Part shown: positions 9,567-18,829 of the stretch, piece after piece
Layout of the letters: the number at the start of each line of letters is the position of its first letter
How positions within the stretch are numbered: the first letter of the stretch is position 1
From: Pseudoxanthomonas sp. SE1
GTDB lineage: Bacteria; Pseudomonadota; Gammaproteobacteria; Xanthomonadales; Xanthomonadaceae
DNA length: 64,000 nt
Assembly: GCF_029542205.1 (NCBI RefSeq)
Contig: NZ_CP113783.1
Span: forward strand, 1,603,001-1,667,000
Reading direction: 5' to 3'
Notes under the pieces: generated by a model
Seen by the model: the letters and a program-made list of their open reading frames with translations, nothing else
What the model was told of the DNA's origin: nothing
Databases searched by the model: none
Position numbers and translations under genes: made by a program

Positions 9567-9597
9567 GGGCCGGGGCCGATCCCTCGGCCCCGGCTTT
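9567..9597 (-). terminator. GC-rich hairpin after the von Willebrand lipoprotein gene
   Basis: A perfect 11-bp stem (GCCGGGGCCGA, 9569-9579, against 9584-9594) with a 4-base loop, starting 10 bases after the stop of the gene at 9604. On the minus strand it is followed by CCTTATCC, not a long T-run, so it is a weak intrinsic terminator or an mRNA-stabilising structure between this gene and the secreted-protein gene. Confidence 0.45.
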
Positions 9598-9603
9598 CTC
9601 CAC

Positions 9604-11370
9604 TCAGTCGCCCGCAATGGCAGGTGCGTCGTTCTGTACGGCCACCAGCCGATGTGCCTGGTCGATCATCCCGATGAACTCCGCCTTCAGGCCATGCGGG
9701 TCGCGGCCGGCCGCGCCGCGCGCGGTGCGCGCCACGTCGTTCCAGCTCCAGCCATCGATACGCTGTCCGCCACGCAGCAGATCGGCATAGGCTGCTACCG
9801 CGCTGGCGAAGCGGAAGGCATTGCTGGGACGGGTGGTCAGCGACGTGCTCGCGATCGGCGTCTCGATCAGGCGGCTGCTGTCCTGCCCCGGCAACTTGTA
9901 CCGCAGACGCACATGCGCGACCTCGTTGGTGGAGGCGCCAGTGGCGAGCTGCTTGCCACCGTAGCGCAGTGCGGGCAGGCGCTCGGCACCGCTATCGACC
10001 GACGTGATCTCGTACAGGGCCGTGACTTCGTGGCCCGCGCCGATGTCGCCGGCATCCACCTTGTCGTTGGCGAAGTCCTCGTTGGCCAGCACGCGGTTCT
10101 CGTAGCCGATCAGACGATATTCCGAGACGACGGCGGGGTTGAATTCCACCTGGATCTTCACGTCACGGGCGATGGTCAGCAGGGTGGATTGCATTTCGTC
10201 CACCAGCACCTTGCGGCCTTCCTGCAGCGTGTCGATGTAGGCGTGGTTGCCGTCGCCCACGTCGGCCAGCTTCTCGGCCAGTGCGTCGTTGTAATTGCCG
10301 GTGCCGAAGCCCAGCGTCGTCAGCGCGATACCGGAGGTGCGCTGGTCGGCGACCATGGTCTCCAGCGCGTCCTGGCTGACCGTGCCGACATTGAAGTCGC
10401 CATCGGTCGCCAGGATCACGCGATTCACGCCTTCCTTGACGAACGCCTGCTTCGCCATCGCATAGGCCAGCCGGATACCGTCCCCGCCGTTGGTGCTGCC
10501 GCCGGCTTGCAGGCGATCGAGCGCGGCAAGGATCTCGTCATGCCGGTCGCCCGGTGTCGGCGGCAGCACCAGGCCCGCAGAACCGGCGTACACGACGATG
10601 CTGACGCGATCCTGCGCACGCAGTTGCGGGACCAGCTGGGCGAAGGATTGTTTCAGCAGCGGCAGCTTGTCCGGCGACTCCATCGAGCCGGAAGTGTCGA
10701 GCAGGAACACCAGGTTGGCCGGCGGCAGCGTCGCCTTCGGCACGTCGTAGCCCTTGATGCCGACCATCAGCAACTGGCGCTTCGCATTCCAGGGCGCCGG
10801 GGCGAGCTCGGTGGTCACGTTGAAAGGACGGCTGCGGTCCGCAGGCGCAGCGTGGCCGTAACGGAAGTAGTTGATGAACTCCTCCGCGCGCACCGCATCG
10901 GCGGGTGGACGCTGCCCTTCACGCAGCATCCGGCGCACGTTGCTGTAGCTGCCGGTGTCCACATCCACAGAGAAGGTGGAGACAGGTTCATCCAGCGTCC
11001 GGCGCACAGGGTTGTCGTCGCGCCCTGCGTACTTTTCCGTGTTGACCGGCGTGGCGGGCGGGGCGATGGCGGCGTGGGCGACACGGTATTCCATCGCCAT
11101 CACCGGAGCCGGCGGTGGAGGCGGTGCGTAGGCGTGCCCCGCGGGCATGATGGCCTTGGCCTGCTCGCGGCGCAGGCGGTTGCCGGTCACGACGACGCTG
11201 TCCAGCGTGGCCTGCTCAGTCCGTGCCGCATCCGCGGCCTGGTTGGCGAGGCTGGCGCCGGCAGCGGCAGCGGCCGCCTCCGCTTCGGGCGAATGCTGCG
11301 CGGTAGGACTGGACTGGCAGGCGGCCAGCAGGGCGACGGACAGCAGGGTGACGGTCAGACGGTGCGACAT
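9604..11370 (-). CDS. von Willebrand factor A domain lipoprotein (YfbK-like)
   Basis: 588 residues. It begins with a lipoprotein signal peptide with lipobox LLAAC (Cys18), then an Ala/Pro-rich linker. A vWF-associated N-terminal domain (about 110-205) is followed by a VWA domain (about 218-385) with the metal site D225-T-S-G-S229. The C-terminal region (about 400-585) resembles the DUF3520 domain found in E. coli YfbK. The linker holds LDSVVVTGNRLRR at 56-68, which looks like the N-terminal plug motif of TonB-dependent receptors and matches the motif in the anti-sigma-like protein at 4262-5406. The role is unknown; VWA domains mediate metal-dependent protein contacts, here probably on the periplasmic side of a membrane. 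Confidence 0.82.
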   Translation of the reverse strand: MSHRLTVTLLSVALLAACQSSPTAQHSPEAEAAAAAAGASLANQAADAARTEQATLDSVVVTGNRLRREQAKAIMPAGHAYAPPPPPAPVMAMEYRVAHAAIAPPATPVNTEKYAGRDDNPVRRTLDEPVSTFSVDVDTGSYSNVRRMLREGQRPPADAVRAEEFINYFRYGHAAPADRSRPFNVTTELAPAPWNAKRQLLMVGIKGYDVPKATLPPANLVFLLDTSGSMESPDKLPLLKQSFAQLVPQLRAQDRVSIVVYAGSAGLVLPPTPGDRHDEILAALDRLQAGGSTNGGDGIRLAYAMAKQAFVKEGVNRVILATDGDFNVGTVSQDALETMVADQRTSGIALTTLGFGTGNYNDALAEKLADVGDGNHAYIDTLQEGRKVLVDEMQSTLLTIARDVKIQVEFNPAVVSEYRLIGYENRVLANEDFANDKVDAGDIGAGHEVTALYEITSVDSGAERLPALRYGGKQLATGASTNEVAHVRLRYKLPGQDSSRLIETPIASTSLTTRPSNAFRFASAVAAYADLLRGGQRIDGWSWNDVARTARGAAGRDPHGLKAEFIGMIDQAHRLVAVQNDAPAIAGD

Positions 11371-11476
11371 GGCGTGACTCCGTGTGTGGGACAGGGAGTC
11401 GAACGCGCGGGGCCGGTGAACGGGGTTGAGCGGGGTGGTGCCTCAGGATCCGGACCCTGCACGGGGCCGGGTCGCG

Positions 11477-11821
11477 TCAGTCGATGGCGCCCACATCCAT
11501 GCCGTCGTAGGCATCCAGGCCGTGCTCCTCGGCGAAGCGGTACAACGCCTGGTTGCGCTCATGAAGGCTGTCGGGCGTGTGGACTTCGGTCTTCTCGACA
11601 TGCAGCCACCACAGGTCCGGGTCCTTGCGGTTGTCCTTGTCTTCCAGGTACAGCGCGATCACGCGGTAGCCCTGCGCCTGCAGCAGCGGCACCACCGCCT
11701 CCAGTGCGGGACGCGAGCCATGCGTGAAGAAGTAGCCCCAGACCAGCGGCTTGCCCAGGTCCCAGGGCGTCTCCTTGGCCATGTTGTCGAACATCTCGAC
11801 CAGTTGTTCGCGGGTGATCAT
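11477..11821 (-). CDS. RraB-like protein (ribonuclease E inhibitor family)
   Basis: 114 residues, acidic, ending in the YRVIALYLEDK...FAEEHGLDAYDGMDVGAID pattern typical of the RraB fold, whose founding member binds RNase E and modulates mRNA decay. It is shorter than E. coli RraB (about 138 residues), and the N-terminal half is different, so a regulatory role on RNase E is inferred from the family only. The start at 11821 is supported by AGGAG seven bases upstream (CATCAGGAGCACGACATG). A longer frame to 12271 would overlap xseA and is rejected. Confidence 0.68.
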   Translation of the reverse strand: MITREQLVEMFDNMAKETPWDLGKPLVWGYFFTHGSRPALEAVVPLLQAQGYRVIALYLEDKDNRKDPDLWWLHVEKTEVHTPDSLHERNQALYRFAEEHGLDAYDGMDVGAID

Positions 11822-11922
11822 GTCGTGCTCCTGATGTTGCGCGCGCGACAGGATGGTCGCGCGATGAAAGGGGATGTCATGGAAGATGCTCTGGTGGCCT
11901 GCGTGCGATATCCGCACCAAGG

Positions 11923-13254
11923 CTACGATTCGGCACGCAGCTTCAAGCGGCCATCGCCGACCTGCGCATCGACGCGCTCGCCCGGCTGCACCTGGGTGAC
12001 CGAGCGCACCAGCGTGCCGTCCTCCTTGGTCACCAGGGCGTAGCCGCGGGCAACGGTCGCGATGGGGCTGACGGCCTCCAGCGAGCGCGCGAGCCCGCGC
12101 AGGCGCAGGGCGTCGCGTTGCAGCGTGCGCGCGACGGCGGCCTGGGGGCGGGGCGCAAGGGCCAGCAGCCGCGCGCGAAGTTGTTCCAGCCGACGTTGGG
12201 GCGAATGGGCGCGCAGGACGGCATCGGCATGGCGGAGTGCGGCCTGGCGACGTGCCAGCTGGTCGCGCCACAGCGCATGCAGGCGACGCGCGGCGTCTTC
12301 CTGGCGACGCCGCAGCATCTCCAGCCGCGCCTGGGGGCGCAGCGCATTGAGGCGCAGCGCGGCGCGGTCGGCGCGCTGCATGGCGTTGCGCAACCGATGC
12401 GCCTGGGTGGTGGCGAGCCGGCGCTGCAGCGCCTGCACGCGCGCCAGCAGGTCGCGCCGGTCCGGCACCAGCAGCTCGGCTGCGACGGAGGGTGTGGGTG
12501 CGCGCAGGTCGGCGGCGAAATCGGCAAGGGTGAAGTCGGTCTCGTGGCCGATCGCGGACACGACGGGTACCGGCGAGGCGGCGATGGCGCGCGCCAGGCG
12601 TTCATCGTTGAACGCCCAGAGGTCTTCCAGCGAGCCGCCGCCACGGGCGACCAGCAGCACGTCGTAACGGCCGCTGCGCGCGGCGCGCTGCAGCATGTCG
12701 ACGATCTGTGCGGCCGCCGTTTCGCCCTGCACCTGCACCGGCAGCACGTCCACGTCCAACAATGGGAAACGGCGCTGCAGCACGCTCAGGACATCGCGCA
12801 CGGCCGCGCCGGTGGGCGAAGTGAGCACGGCGAGCCGTCGCACGTGGGCGGGCAGGGTGCGCTTGCGCGCATCGTCGAACAGACCTTCCGCGGTCAGTCT
12901 CGCCTTCAGTTCCTCGAACGCGCGCCGCAGCGCGCCTTCGCCGGCTTCCTCCAGGCTGTCGATCACCAACTGGTAGTCGCCGCGCGCTTCGTACAGCGTC
13001 AGCCGGCCGCGTGCCAGCACGCGCAGGCCCTCGCGCGGGACGAATTTCAGCCATTGGCTCTTGGGCTTGAACATCGCGCAGCGCACCTGCGCGCGCGCGT
13101 CCTTGAGGGTGAAGTACAGATGTCCCGATGCCGGCCGCGTGACGTTCCCCAGCTCGCCTTCCACCCACACCAGCGGAAACGCGCCCTCCAGCAGGTCGCG
13201 CGCCAGCGTGTTGAGCTGGGTGGGCGTGAGGATGTCGCGCGCGGTGTCGGTCAT
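11923..13254 (-). CDS. xseA: exodeoxyribonuclease VII large subunit
   Basis: 443 residues, close to the roughly 450 usual for XseA. The N-terminal OB-fold domain ([26 protein letters not shown], about 25-50, through [15 protein letters not shown]) binds single-stranded DNA. The nuclease core holds [29 protein letters not shown] and [28 protein letters not shown] (about 130-285). A long Arg/Ala-rich helical tail follows, ending in the short C-terminal domain ([19 protein letters not shown]). With XseB (not in this window) it degrades single-stranded DNA in both directions. The start at 13254 ([15 protein letters not shown]) is the family N-terminus; the open frame continues upstream without homology. 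Confidence 0.92.
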   Translation of the reverse strand: MTDTARDILTPTQLNTLARDLLEGAFPLVWVEGELGNVTRPASGHLYFTLKDARAQVRCAMFKPKSQWLKFVPREGLRVLARGRLTLYEARGDYQLVIDSLEEAGEGALRRAFEELKARLTAEGLFDDARKRTLPAHVRRLAVLTSPTGAAVRDVLSVLQRRFPLLDVDVLPVQVQGETAAAQIVDMLQRAARSGRYDVLLVARGGGSLEDLWAFNDERLARAIAASPVPVVSAIGHETDFTLADFAADLRAPTPSVAAELLVPDRRDLLARVQALQRRLATTQAHRLRNAMQRADRAALRLNALRPQARLEMLRRRQEDAARRLHALWRDQLARRQAALRHADAVLRAHSPQRRLEQLRARLLALAPRPQAAVARTLQRDALRLRGLARSLEAVSPIATVARGYALVTKEDGTLVRSVTQVQPGERVDAQVGDGRLKLRAES

Positions 13255-13372
13255 GCGACAAGGATAAACGGTGGCGACGGCGGATGATGCGAAGGCCTGC
13301 GACATGCGGTCGCAGCCGGGTGCTCGCGTTCCGTGGTGGAATGCCGGGGTCCTGATGGCCGGAGTCGTCCGC

Positions 13373-14653
13373 ATGCGCCTGTCCCGCTGGTCCCGTCCCG
13401 TGTTGCCGATGCTGGTTGCCGCGCTTGCGGGGTGTTCGCCTGCGGAGGCGCCGGCGCCCGCCGCCGCCAACCGTTCTCCCTCGGTGGAGGCGCGCAGCCT
13501 GCCGTCGCCCGCCGGGGCCGCGCAGCCCGATCTGGTGTCTGCGCCGGACGGCCAGTTGCTGTTGAGCTGGTTGGAGCCGACGGGCGACGCCGGACATCGC
13601 CTGCGCTTCAGTCGCCTGTCGACGCAGACAGGCGACTGGGAAGCGCCGCGCACGATCGCCGAAGGCCGGACGTGGTTCGTCAACTGGGCCGATACACCGC
13701 ATGTCCATGCGCTGGCGGACGGCTCGCTGTGGGCGCACTGGCTTCGCAGCACGGGTCCCTCGCGCATGGACTACGGCATCGACCTGGTCCGTTCCGGCGA
13801 CGGCGGCGCGACGTGGAGTGCACCTCAACTGGTGCATCCGTCCGGCACGCCGGGTGACCATGGCTTCGTGACGTTCTGGCCGCAGGCGCACGACCGGCTC
13901 GGCATCGCCTGGCTGGACAGTCGGCAGAAAGCCGTCGATGGCGCGCATGCGCACCACGACGACGGCCACCATGGCGGCGGTGCCCCGATGATGCTGCGTG
14001 CCGCGCTCTACGACGCAGAGGCGAAGCAGGGCGGAGAGTGGCCATTGGACACGTCGACCTGCGATTGCTGCACCACGTCGTCCGCGGTGACGGATCGTGG
14101 CGTGGTGGTCGTCTACCGCGGGCGGAGTGACGGAGAGATCCGCGACACGCGCATCGTCCGCTTCGATGGCGAGCGCTGGACGCCGCCGCGTGACGTGCAT
14201 GCGGATGGCTGGCAGATCGCCGGCTGCCCGGTCAACGGGCCAATGGTGGTGGCCGCTGGACGCCGGGTGTGGGTCGCCTGGTACACGGAAGCGGACGGTG
14301 TGCCGGAACTGCGCGCCGCGCGCTCGGATGATGCAGGCGATACTTTCGGAACGCCGGTGACGCTGGCGAAGGGAGCGCAGGTATTGGGTCGGCTGGGGTT
14401 GGCGCACGGCGATGGCCACTTGCTGGCCAGCTGGCTGGAACAGTCGCCCGACGAACGCCAGCACCTGGTGCTCGGCCGTTACGACGAGGCATGGGGCGGC
14501 GCGCAACGCGTCGAAGTCGCCGCCCTGTCCGCACGCGGCCGTGCCAGCGGAATCCCCCGATTGCAATGGCACGGCGATGCCGCATGGCTGGCGTGGACCG
14601 ACGTGGCCGCCGAGGCGTCGCGACTGCAGGGCGCGCGCGTGGTGTTCCGCTGA
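13373..14653 (+). CDS. BNR/sialidase-like repeat lipoprotein, first gene of a copper-type operon
   Basis: About 426 residues. A signal peptide with lipobox LAGC ([21 protein letters not shown]) suggests an outer-membrane lipoprotein. The rest looks like a beta-propeller with Asp-box type repeats ([11 protein letters not shown] near 145 and [11 protein letters not shown] near 320). It also has Cys- and His-rich stretches: a [12 protein letters not shown] loop and a [10 protein letters not shown] segment, plus GCPVNGP. Those could bind metal. Conserved catalytic residues of true sialidases were not identified, so enzyme activity is doubtful. It precedes a DUF2946 gene, a TonB receptor and a PCu(A)C chaperone on the same strand, pointing to copper handling. 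ATG 13355 is an alternative start. Confidence 0.7.
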   Translation: MRLSRWSRPVLPMLVAALAGCSPAEAPAPAAANRSPSVEARSLPSPAGAAQPDLVSAPDGQLLLSWLEPTGDAGHRLRFSRLSTQTGDWEAPRTIAEGRTWFVNWADTPHVHALADGSLWAHWLRSTGPSRMDYGIDLVRSGDGGATWSAPQLVHPSGTPGDHGFVTFWPQAHDRLGIAWLDSRQKAVDGAHAHHDDGHHGGGAPMMLRAALYDAEAKQGGEWPLDTSTCDCCTTSSAVTDRGVVVVYRGRSDGEIRDTRIVRFDGERWTPPRDVHADGWQIAGCPVNGPMVVAAGRRVWVAWYTEADGVPELRAARSDDAGDTFGTPVTLAKGAQVLGRLGLAHGDGHLLASWLEQSPDERQHLVLGRYDEAWGGAQRVEVAALSARGRASGIPRLQWHGDAAWLAWTDVAAEASRLQGARVVFR

Positions 14654-14717
14654 TCCGCACGGGTGCGACACTTCGTCGCATCTGCCCGCTGCGCAACTGA
14701 CCGCTTAGAATCGCGCC

Positions 14718-15116
14718 GTGATCCGCTCGTCCGCCTTCCTCCGACCGATGCTGCACCTGGCCCTGCTGGCGGCGTTGCTGATGGCGTCCGCGCCGTCGGT
14801 CACGCGTTGGGTGGCCAGCGCCGGCACGCAGGTGCTGGCCGGCTGGACCGAACTGTGCACCACGGATGGCATCAAGTGGGTCGACACCCGCGCGGAATCC
14901 CCGGTCGAGAAATCGCCGTCGCCTGCCGGCATGCCGATGGGCGGCGATTGCGCGTACTGCACGTTGGCCGCCGCGCTGCCGTTGCTGCTGCTCTGCATCG
15001 CGTTGGTGTTCCCACGTCTTTCGGGGCACGTCATCGCACGCGCCGTGGCGCTTCCATACCCCGGGCGGCTGCGCCTGCGCGGCCTCGGCGGACAAGGGCC
15101 GCCCCTCCTGCTCTGA
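14718..15116 (+). CDS. DUF2946-type membrane protein
   Basis: 132 residues starting at GTG. Two hydrophobic segments (about 9-27 and 82-99) flank a periplasmic loop with a Met/Pro-rich stretch (SPAGMPMGG) and a CAYC motif right before the second helix (GDCAYCTLAA). A CxxC plus Met loop is typical of the DUF2946 family, found next to copper or heme transport genes. It sits between the BNR lipoprotein and a TonB receptor, with 64- and 62-base gaps, and is probably part of one operon. Metal binding is inferred. Confidence 0.68.
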   Translation: MIRSSAFLRPMLHLALLAALLMASAPSVTRWVASAGTQVLAGWTELCTTDGIKWVDTRAESPVEKSPSPAGMPMGGDCAYCTLAAALPLLLLCIALVFPRLSGHVIARAVALPYPGRLRLRGLGGQGPPLLL

Positions 15117-15178
15117 ACCACAAGACCTTCCGTTGATCGTGCGGCCCGCGCGCCGCGTCCTTGTGCTTTGGAGTTTCC

Positions 15179-17380
15179 ATGTCCCTGTTTGCCTGCGTGG
15201 CGCCGCGTGCGTCACGCCTGTCCGTGGCTGTCGCCGCGACCCTCTCGATGTCCTTGTCCGCCCATGCAGCCGACAGCGTCGCGCTGCCCGATGGTTCCCG
15301 CGCCACCCAACTCGATACGGTCGAAGTCAAAGGTCACAAGACCGACCTCGAACAGGCCGCCGGCACCGGCACGCGCCTCTCACTCAGCGTCATGGAAACG
15401 CCGGCTTCCGTCACGGTGCTCGACCGCGACACGCTGGATGCCCGCGGCGTACGCACCACGCAGGAGGCTCTGGCCGGTATCCCGGGTCTGACCGTGGCCT
15501 CGCCGCCCGGCAACGGCAATGCGGTGACCTACCGCGGCTTTTCCGGCAGCCAGATCACCCAGCTGTTCAACGGCATCGACGTGCAGTACGCCAGCATCGC
15601 CGCGCGTCCGGTCGATGCGTGGCAGTACGAGCGGGTGGAAGCGATCGGCGGTCCGTCGAGTTTTCTCTACGGTGCCGGTGCGGTCGGCGGCACGATCAAC
15701 TACGTCACGCGGTTGCCGCGACTGGATCGCGACGAAGCCGCGGTGCAGGCGTCATGGGGCTCAGTCCGCGACGGCACGTTGGCGATGGGCGCCAACCTGC
15801 GCATCGGTGGCGATGAGGGGCGCCAGGCCGTCCGCCTGGATGCCAGTACGCGCGATGGCGAGAGCTGGATCGATGGCCAGGAACGCGAAGCGTCGACGCT
15901 GGCCGCGTCGTGGCTGGTGCAATGGGCGCCCACGGTGCGCCACACGCTGGCCGTCGAGTACCAGCAGGAAGACAGCCATCGTCCCTACTGGGGCACGCCC
16001 GTGCGCCAGCCGGCGACCGGTCGACTTTCGGTACTGCCGCAGACCATCGGCCGCAATTACAACGTCGCGGATGGCTACTACGGGCAGGAGGTATTGTGGG
16101 TCAGGTCGCTGCTGGAGTGGACGCCCGGCGAGCACGACACCGTGCGCAACACGGTCTACCACTACGACGCACTGCGCGATTACCGCAACGTCGAGAGCTA
16201 CCGCCTGACCGCCGGCAATGACGGCGTGATCCGCTCCGGCACGCTGCTGCAGCGTCACGACCAGCAGGTCTACGGCAACCGGCTAGAGTGGACCCACGAG
16301 GGCGAGCTGTTCGGCCTGCCGTCGCAATGGGCCACCGGCCTGGACATCAGCTACAACCGACAGACGCGGTTTCCGTTGTCGCTGTCGTCCACGGTGGATA
16401 CCGTGCCGCTCGACGCGGTGACGCCAGGGCGCTTCCTGGATGTACCCGGTACGGCGATCGTCTACACGCCCGACCGTACCAACCGGTTGCATACGCAGGC
16501 GGTGTACGTGGAAAGCATGACCGAACTGGTCCCGTCGCTGTCGTTGCTGACCGGCCTGCGCCACGACCGCATCGTGCTGGACGTGGTGAACCATCGTGCG
16601 GTCACCGCCACCAACCCGGCGCGCTTCGATCGCGAATACACGCCCATCACGGGCCGCGCCGCGCTGAACTGGGCCATCACCCCGCAGGCAAGCGTCTACG
16701 TGCAGTACAGCACCGCGGCCGATCCGCCGGCCGGCATCCTCAGCACAGCCAATTTCGCCACGCTGCGCGACTTCGACCTGACCACGGGACGGCAGGGCGA
16801 GATCGGTGCCAAGTTCCAGTCACGGGATGCACGCCACTTCGCCACGCTGGCCGCGTACCGCATCGTGCGGCGGAACCTCGCCATCACCGATCCCGCAAAT
16901 CCGGGGCAGACGCTGCCGATAGGCCAGCAGTCTTCGCGCGGCGTGGAAGCGACCTTCGGTTGGCGCCCTCTGGAGGCGCTGAAGGTGGAGGGCAACCTGG
17001 CGTGGGTGGACGCCACGCTCGATGACTTCCATGAGAACGTCGGTGGCGTGCCGGTTTCCCGCGCCGGCAACCGGCCCACCAATACGCCGTCGCGCGTGGG
17101 CAACCTGTGGGTGGACTACACGTTCGGACCGCGCTGGTCCGCCGGCGTCGACGCCCGGGGCGTGTCCTCGCGCTACGCCAACGCCGCCAACACCCTGTCG
17201 ACGGCGGGTTACGCCACCTGGGGCGCGCACGTGGGCTTCAAGTGGAACGCCAGCACGGAGCTGACCCTGCGTGGCCGCAACCTCGGCGACCGCACGCACG
17301 TGGTGTACGCGCTGGGCAGCACGATGGCCTATCTCGGCGATCCGCGCAGCTGGGAAGTCGTGCTGCGCAAGACGTTCTGA
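15179..17380 (+). CDS. TonB-dependent receptor, probably for copper or a metal chelate
   Basis: 733 residues. Signal peptide (ends in SLSAHA), then a TonB-box-like segment (QLDTVEVKGHK), a plug domain (ETPASVTVLDRDTLDARGV...GPSSFLYGAGAVGGTINYVT, about 50-190) and a long beta-barrel ending in the aromatic residue typical of Omp85-inserted proteins (SWEVVLRKTF). The plug is of the siderophore-receptor type. The surrounding DUF2946 and PCu(A)C genes suggest copper uptake in the manner of OprC, but the ligand is not proven by sequence. The start at 15179 follows GGAG at a 7-base distance; an in-frame ATG at 15161 lacks this. Confidence 0.85.
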   Translation: MSLFACVAPRASRLSVAVAATLSMSLSAHAADSVALPDGSRATQLDTVEVKGHKTDLEQAAGTGTRLSLSVMETPASVTVLDRDTLDARGVRTTQEALAGIPGLTVASPPGNGNAVTYRGFSGSQITQLFNGIDVQYASIAARPVDAWQYERVEAIGGPSSFLYGAGAVGGTINYVTRLPRLDRDEAAVQASWGSVRDGTLAMGANLRIGGDEGRQAVRLDASTRDGESWIDGQEREASTLAASWLVQWAPTVRHTLAVEYQQEDSHRPYWGTPVRQPATGRLSVLPQTIGRNYNVADGYYGQEVLWVRSLLEWTPGEHDTVRNTVYHYDALRDYRNVESYRLTAGNDGVIRSGTLLQRHDQQVYGNRLEWTHEGELFGLPSQWATGLDISYNRQTRFPLSLSSTVDTVPLDAVTPGRFLDVPGTAIVYTPDRTNRLHTQAVYVESMTELVPSLSLLTGLRHDRIVLDVVNHRAVTATNPARFDREYTPITGRAALNWAITPQASVYVQYSTAADPPAGILSTANFATLRDFDLTTGRQGEIGAKFQSRDARHFATLAAYRIVRRNLAITDPANPGQTLPIGQQSSRGVEATFGWRPLEALKVEGNLAWVDATLDDFHENVGGVPVSRAGNRPTNTPSRVGNLWVDYTFGPRWSAGVDARGVSSRYANAANTLSTAGYATWGAHVGFKWNASTELTLRGRNLGDRTHVVYALGSTMAYLGDPRSWEVVLRKTF

Positions 17381-17402
17381 GTGCGGCGCGCAGGAGATTC
17401 CC

Positions 17403-17558
17403 ATGGGCACGATCTTCTTCCTCGGTGTCGGCTCCTGGCTGATCGCGTGGGCATCCGCGCTCGGCCTTCAGTGGCTCGCGCGGGCGGCGGCGACCGCACG
17501 TCCGCTGGCGTTGTTCGACACCCCTGCATCCGCATCCGATAGGGAGACCACGACATGA
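17403..17558 (+). CDS. 51-residue single-pass membrane protein
   Basis: A very short frame with a strong ribosome site (AGGAG at 17392-17396, six bases before ATG). One membrane helix (residues 2-22, GTIFFLGVGSWLIAWASALG) is followed by a basic then polar tail. Its stop overlaps the start of the next gene (ATGA at 17555-17558), and it starts 22 bases after the receptor stop. Placement and ribosome site argue for a real gene of the metal operon, perhaps a membrane adaptor. No family recognised. Confidence 0.68.
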   Translation: MGTIFFLGVGSWLIAWASALGLQWLARAAATARPLALFDTPASASDRETTT

Positions 17559-18037
17559 AGCTTCCTCTTGCCAGCCTGCTGGCCCTGCTGCTGGCGGCAT
17601 GCCAGCCCACACCGCAAACCGCTGCCGGTGACGACGGACATGCCAGCGGCATCGCCGTGGCATCACCCTGGTTGCGCGAGACGCCGCCCGGTGCGCCTGT
17701 CGCGGGCGGCTTCCTCACCTTGCAGAATCCATCGTCGGACGACGACAGGCTGCTGGCGGTCGAAAGCGCATTGGCGCAGCGGGTGGAGATCCACGTGATG
17801 CGTGACGAGGGTGGCGTGGCTCGCATGCGCGAACTGGCCGACGGCCTGCCGCTGCCTGCCGGTGCCACGGTCCAGCTGCAGCCGGGTGGTCACCACCTGA
17901 TGTTCATGCAGCCGCAACGTCCGCTGCAGGCGGGCGAACAGGTGGACGCCACGTTGGTCTTCGATCATGCCGGACGCGTCCCCGTCACGTTCGAGGTCCG
18001 GCCGCTCGGTGCGTCGGGCGCAGTGCCGCATCACTGA
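17555..18037 (+). CDS. periplasmic copper chaperone PCu(A)C lipoprotein
   Basis: 160 residues. Lipoprotein signal with LLLAAC (Cys16), then the PCu(A)C fold with its Cu(I) ligands: H80 and M91 ten residues apart (EIHVMRDEGGVARM), then H113/H114 with M116/M118 (GGHHLMFM). This is the H-x10-M-x21/22-H-x-M pattern of the family, which delivers copper to cytochrome oxidase or carries it in the periplasm. A tail HH at the C-terminus may add a site. It is translationally coupled to the 51-residue gene through ATGA, and AGGGAG lies nine bases upstream. Confidence 0.86.
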   Translation: MKLPLASLLALLLAACQPTPQTAAGDDGHASGIAVASPWLRETPPGAPVAGGFLTLQNPSSDDDRLLAVESALAQRVEIHVMRDEGGVARMRELADGLPLPAGATVQLQPGGHHLMFMQPQRPLQAGEQVDATLVFDHAGRVPVTFEVRPLGASGAVPHH

Positions 18038-18160
18038 CGCCCGCCGAGGCTCGGGTGTCTAGCGGAATTGCCGGACAACGGACGTCGCGCGCGATCTTCG
18101 CATCGGCGTCCGCCTTTCTGGATAGGATGACGGCCACCTCATCGTCGAAGGGTGCGCGGC

Positions 18161-18826
18161 ATGCGCGGTCTCGATTTCAGTTCGTGGCAGGGCCTGCTGA
18201 CCACGCTCGCGGGGCTGGCGCTGATCACGGTGATCGGCGTCGGCATCCGCCTGCTGGTGATGCAGACGGTGCAGGAGCGGCGTGCGCGCGAGAACCGCCA
18301 GATCAACGAGCGCCTGCGCACGCTGATCGCGGCCTACAAGGTGCTGGGTGGTTCTTTCACCGGCGCACTGGATGTCGACCCCCGACACCTGCGCGACCTG
18401 CGTGTGCAGGCAAGGGAGGCCGGCGCCGACACCTTCGACGAGGGCAACGAGCGGCCCCGGCGCATCCGCGACGCGGTCGAGGCCGCCCTGTCGGACATCA
18501 TCCTGCTGGGCACCGATGAGCAGGTGAAGCTGGCCGCGCAGGCGGCGACGGACCTGGCAGCAGGCCGTCCCATCCGCACCGACGCACTGGTGGTGTCGCT
18601 GCGTGACTTCATCCGCAGCGTGCTGGACCTGGAACCGATCCCGTCGTCGCTGGCGATTCCCCGCCAGGGACCGGCGCGACCGGTGGCGTCCAAAGGCAAG
18701 GGCGATGGCGCAAAAGGCGAGGGGCGCCTGGGCGGTGGCGGTGGTGCGGGCGGCGCCGGAGTGGGAGGCGCCGCAGGCGTGGGCGTCGGGGCGACGGTCG
18801 ACCCGGACCGCGATCCCGCGCGCTGA
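18161..18826 (+). CDS. membrane-anchored protein of unknown function with Gly-rich tail
   Basis: About 221 residues. One N-terminal membrane helix (residues 10-32, LLTTLAGLALITVIGVGIRLL) is followed by a charged helical domain (RRARENRQINERLRTLIAAYKVLGGSF to about 165). The C-terminal 45 residues are mostly Gly, Ala and Lys. The domain recurs in proteobacterial hypothetical proteins, but I cannot name a function. The start at 18161 follows GAAGGG at an 8-base distance; GTG at 18152 is an in-frame alternative. It converges on regA, with three bases between the stops. Confidence 0.62.
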   Translation: MRGLDFSSWQGLLTTLAGLALITVIGVGIRLLVMQTVQERRARENRQINERLRTLIAAYKVLGGSFTGALDVDPRHLRDLRVQAREAGADTFDEGNERPRRIRDAVEAALSDIILLGTDEQVKLAAQAATDLAAGRPIRTDALVVSLRDFIRSVLDLEPIPSSLAIPRQGPARPVASKGKGDGAKGEGRLGGGGGAGGAGVGGAAGVGVGATVDPDRDPAR

Positions 18827-18829
18827 CGC

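Noticed and set aside
13373..14653. A true sialidase involved in sialic acid use
   Set aside because: Only Asp-box repeats are seen, no catalytic Arg triad identified, and the neighbours are metal genes.
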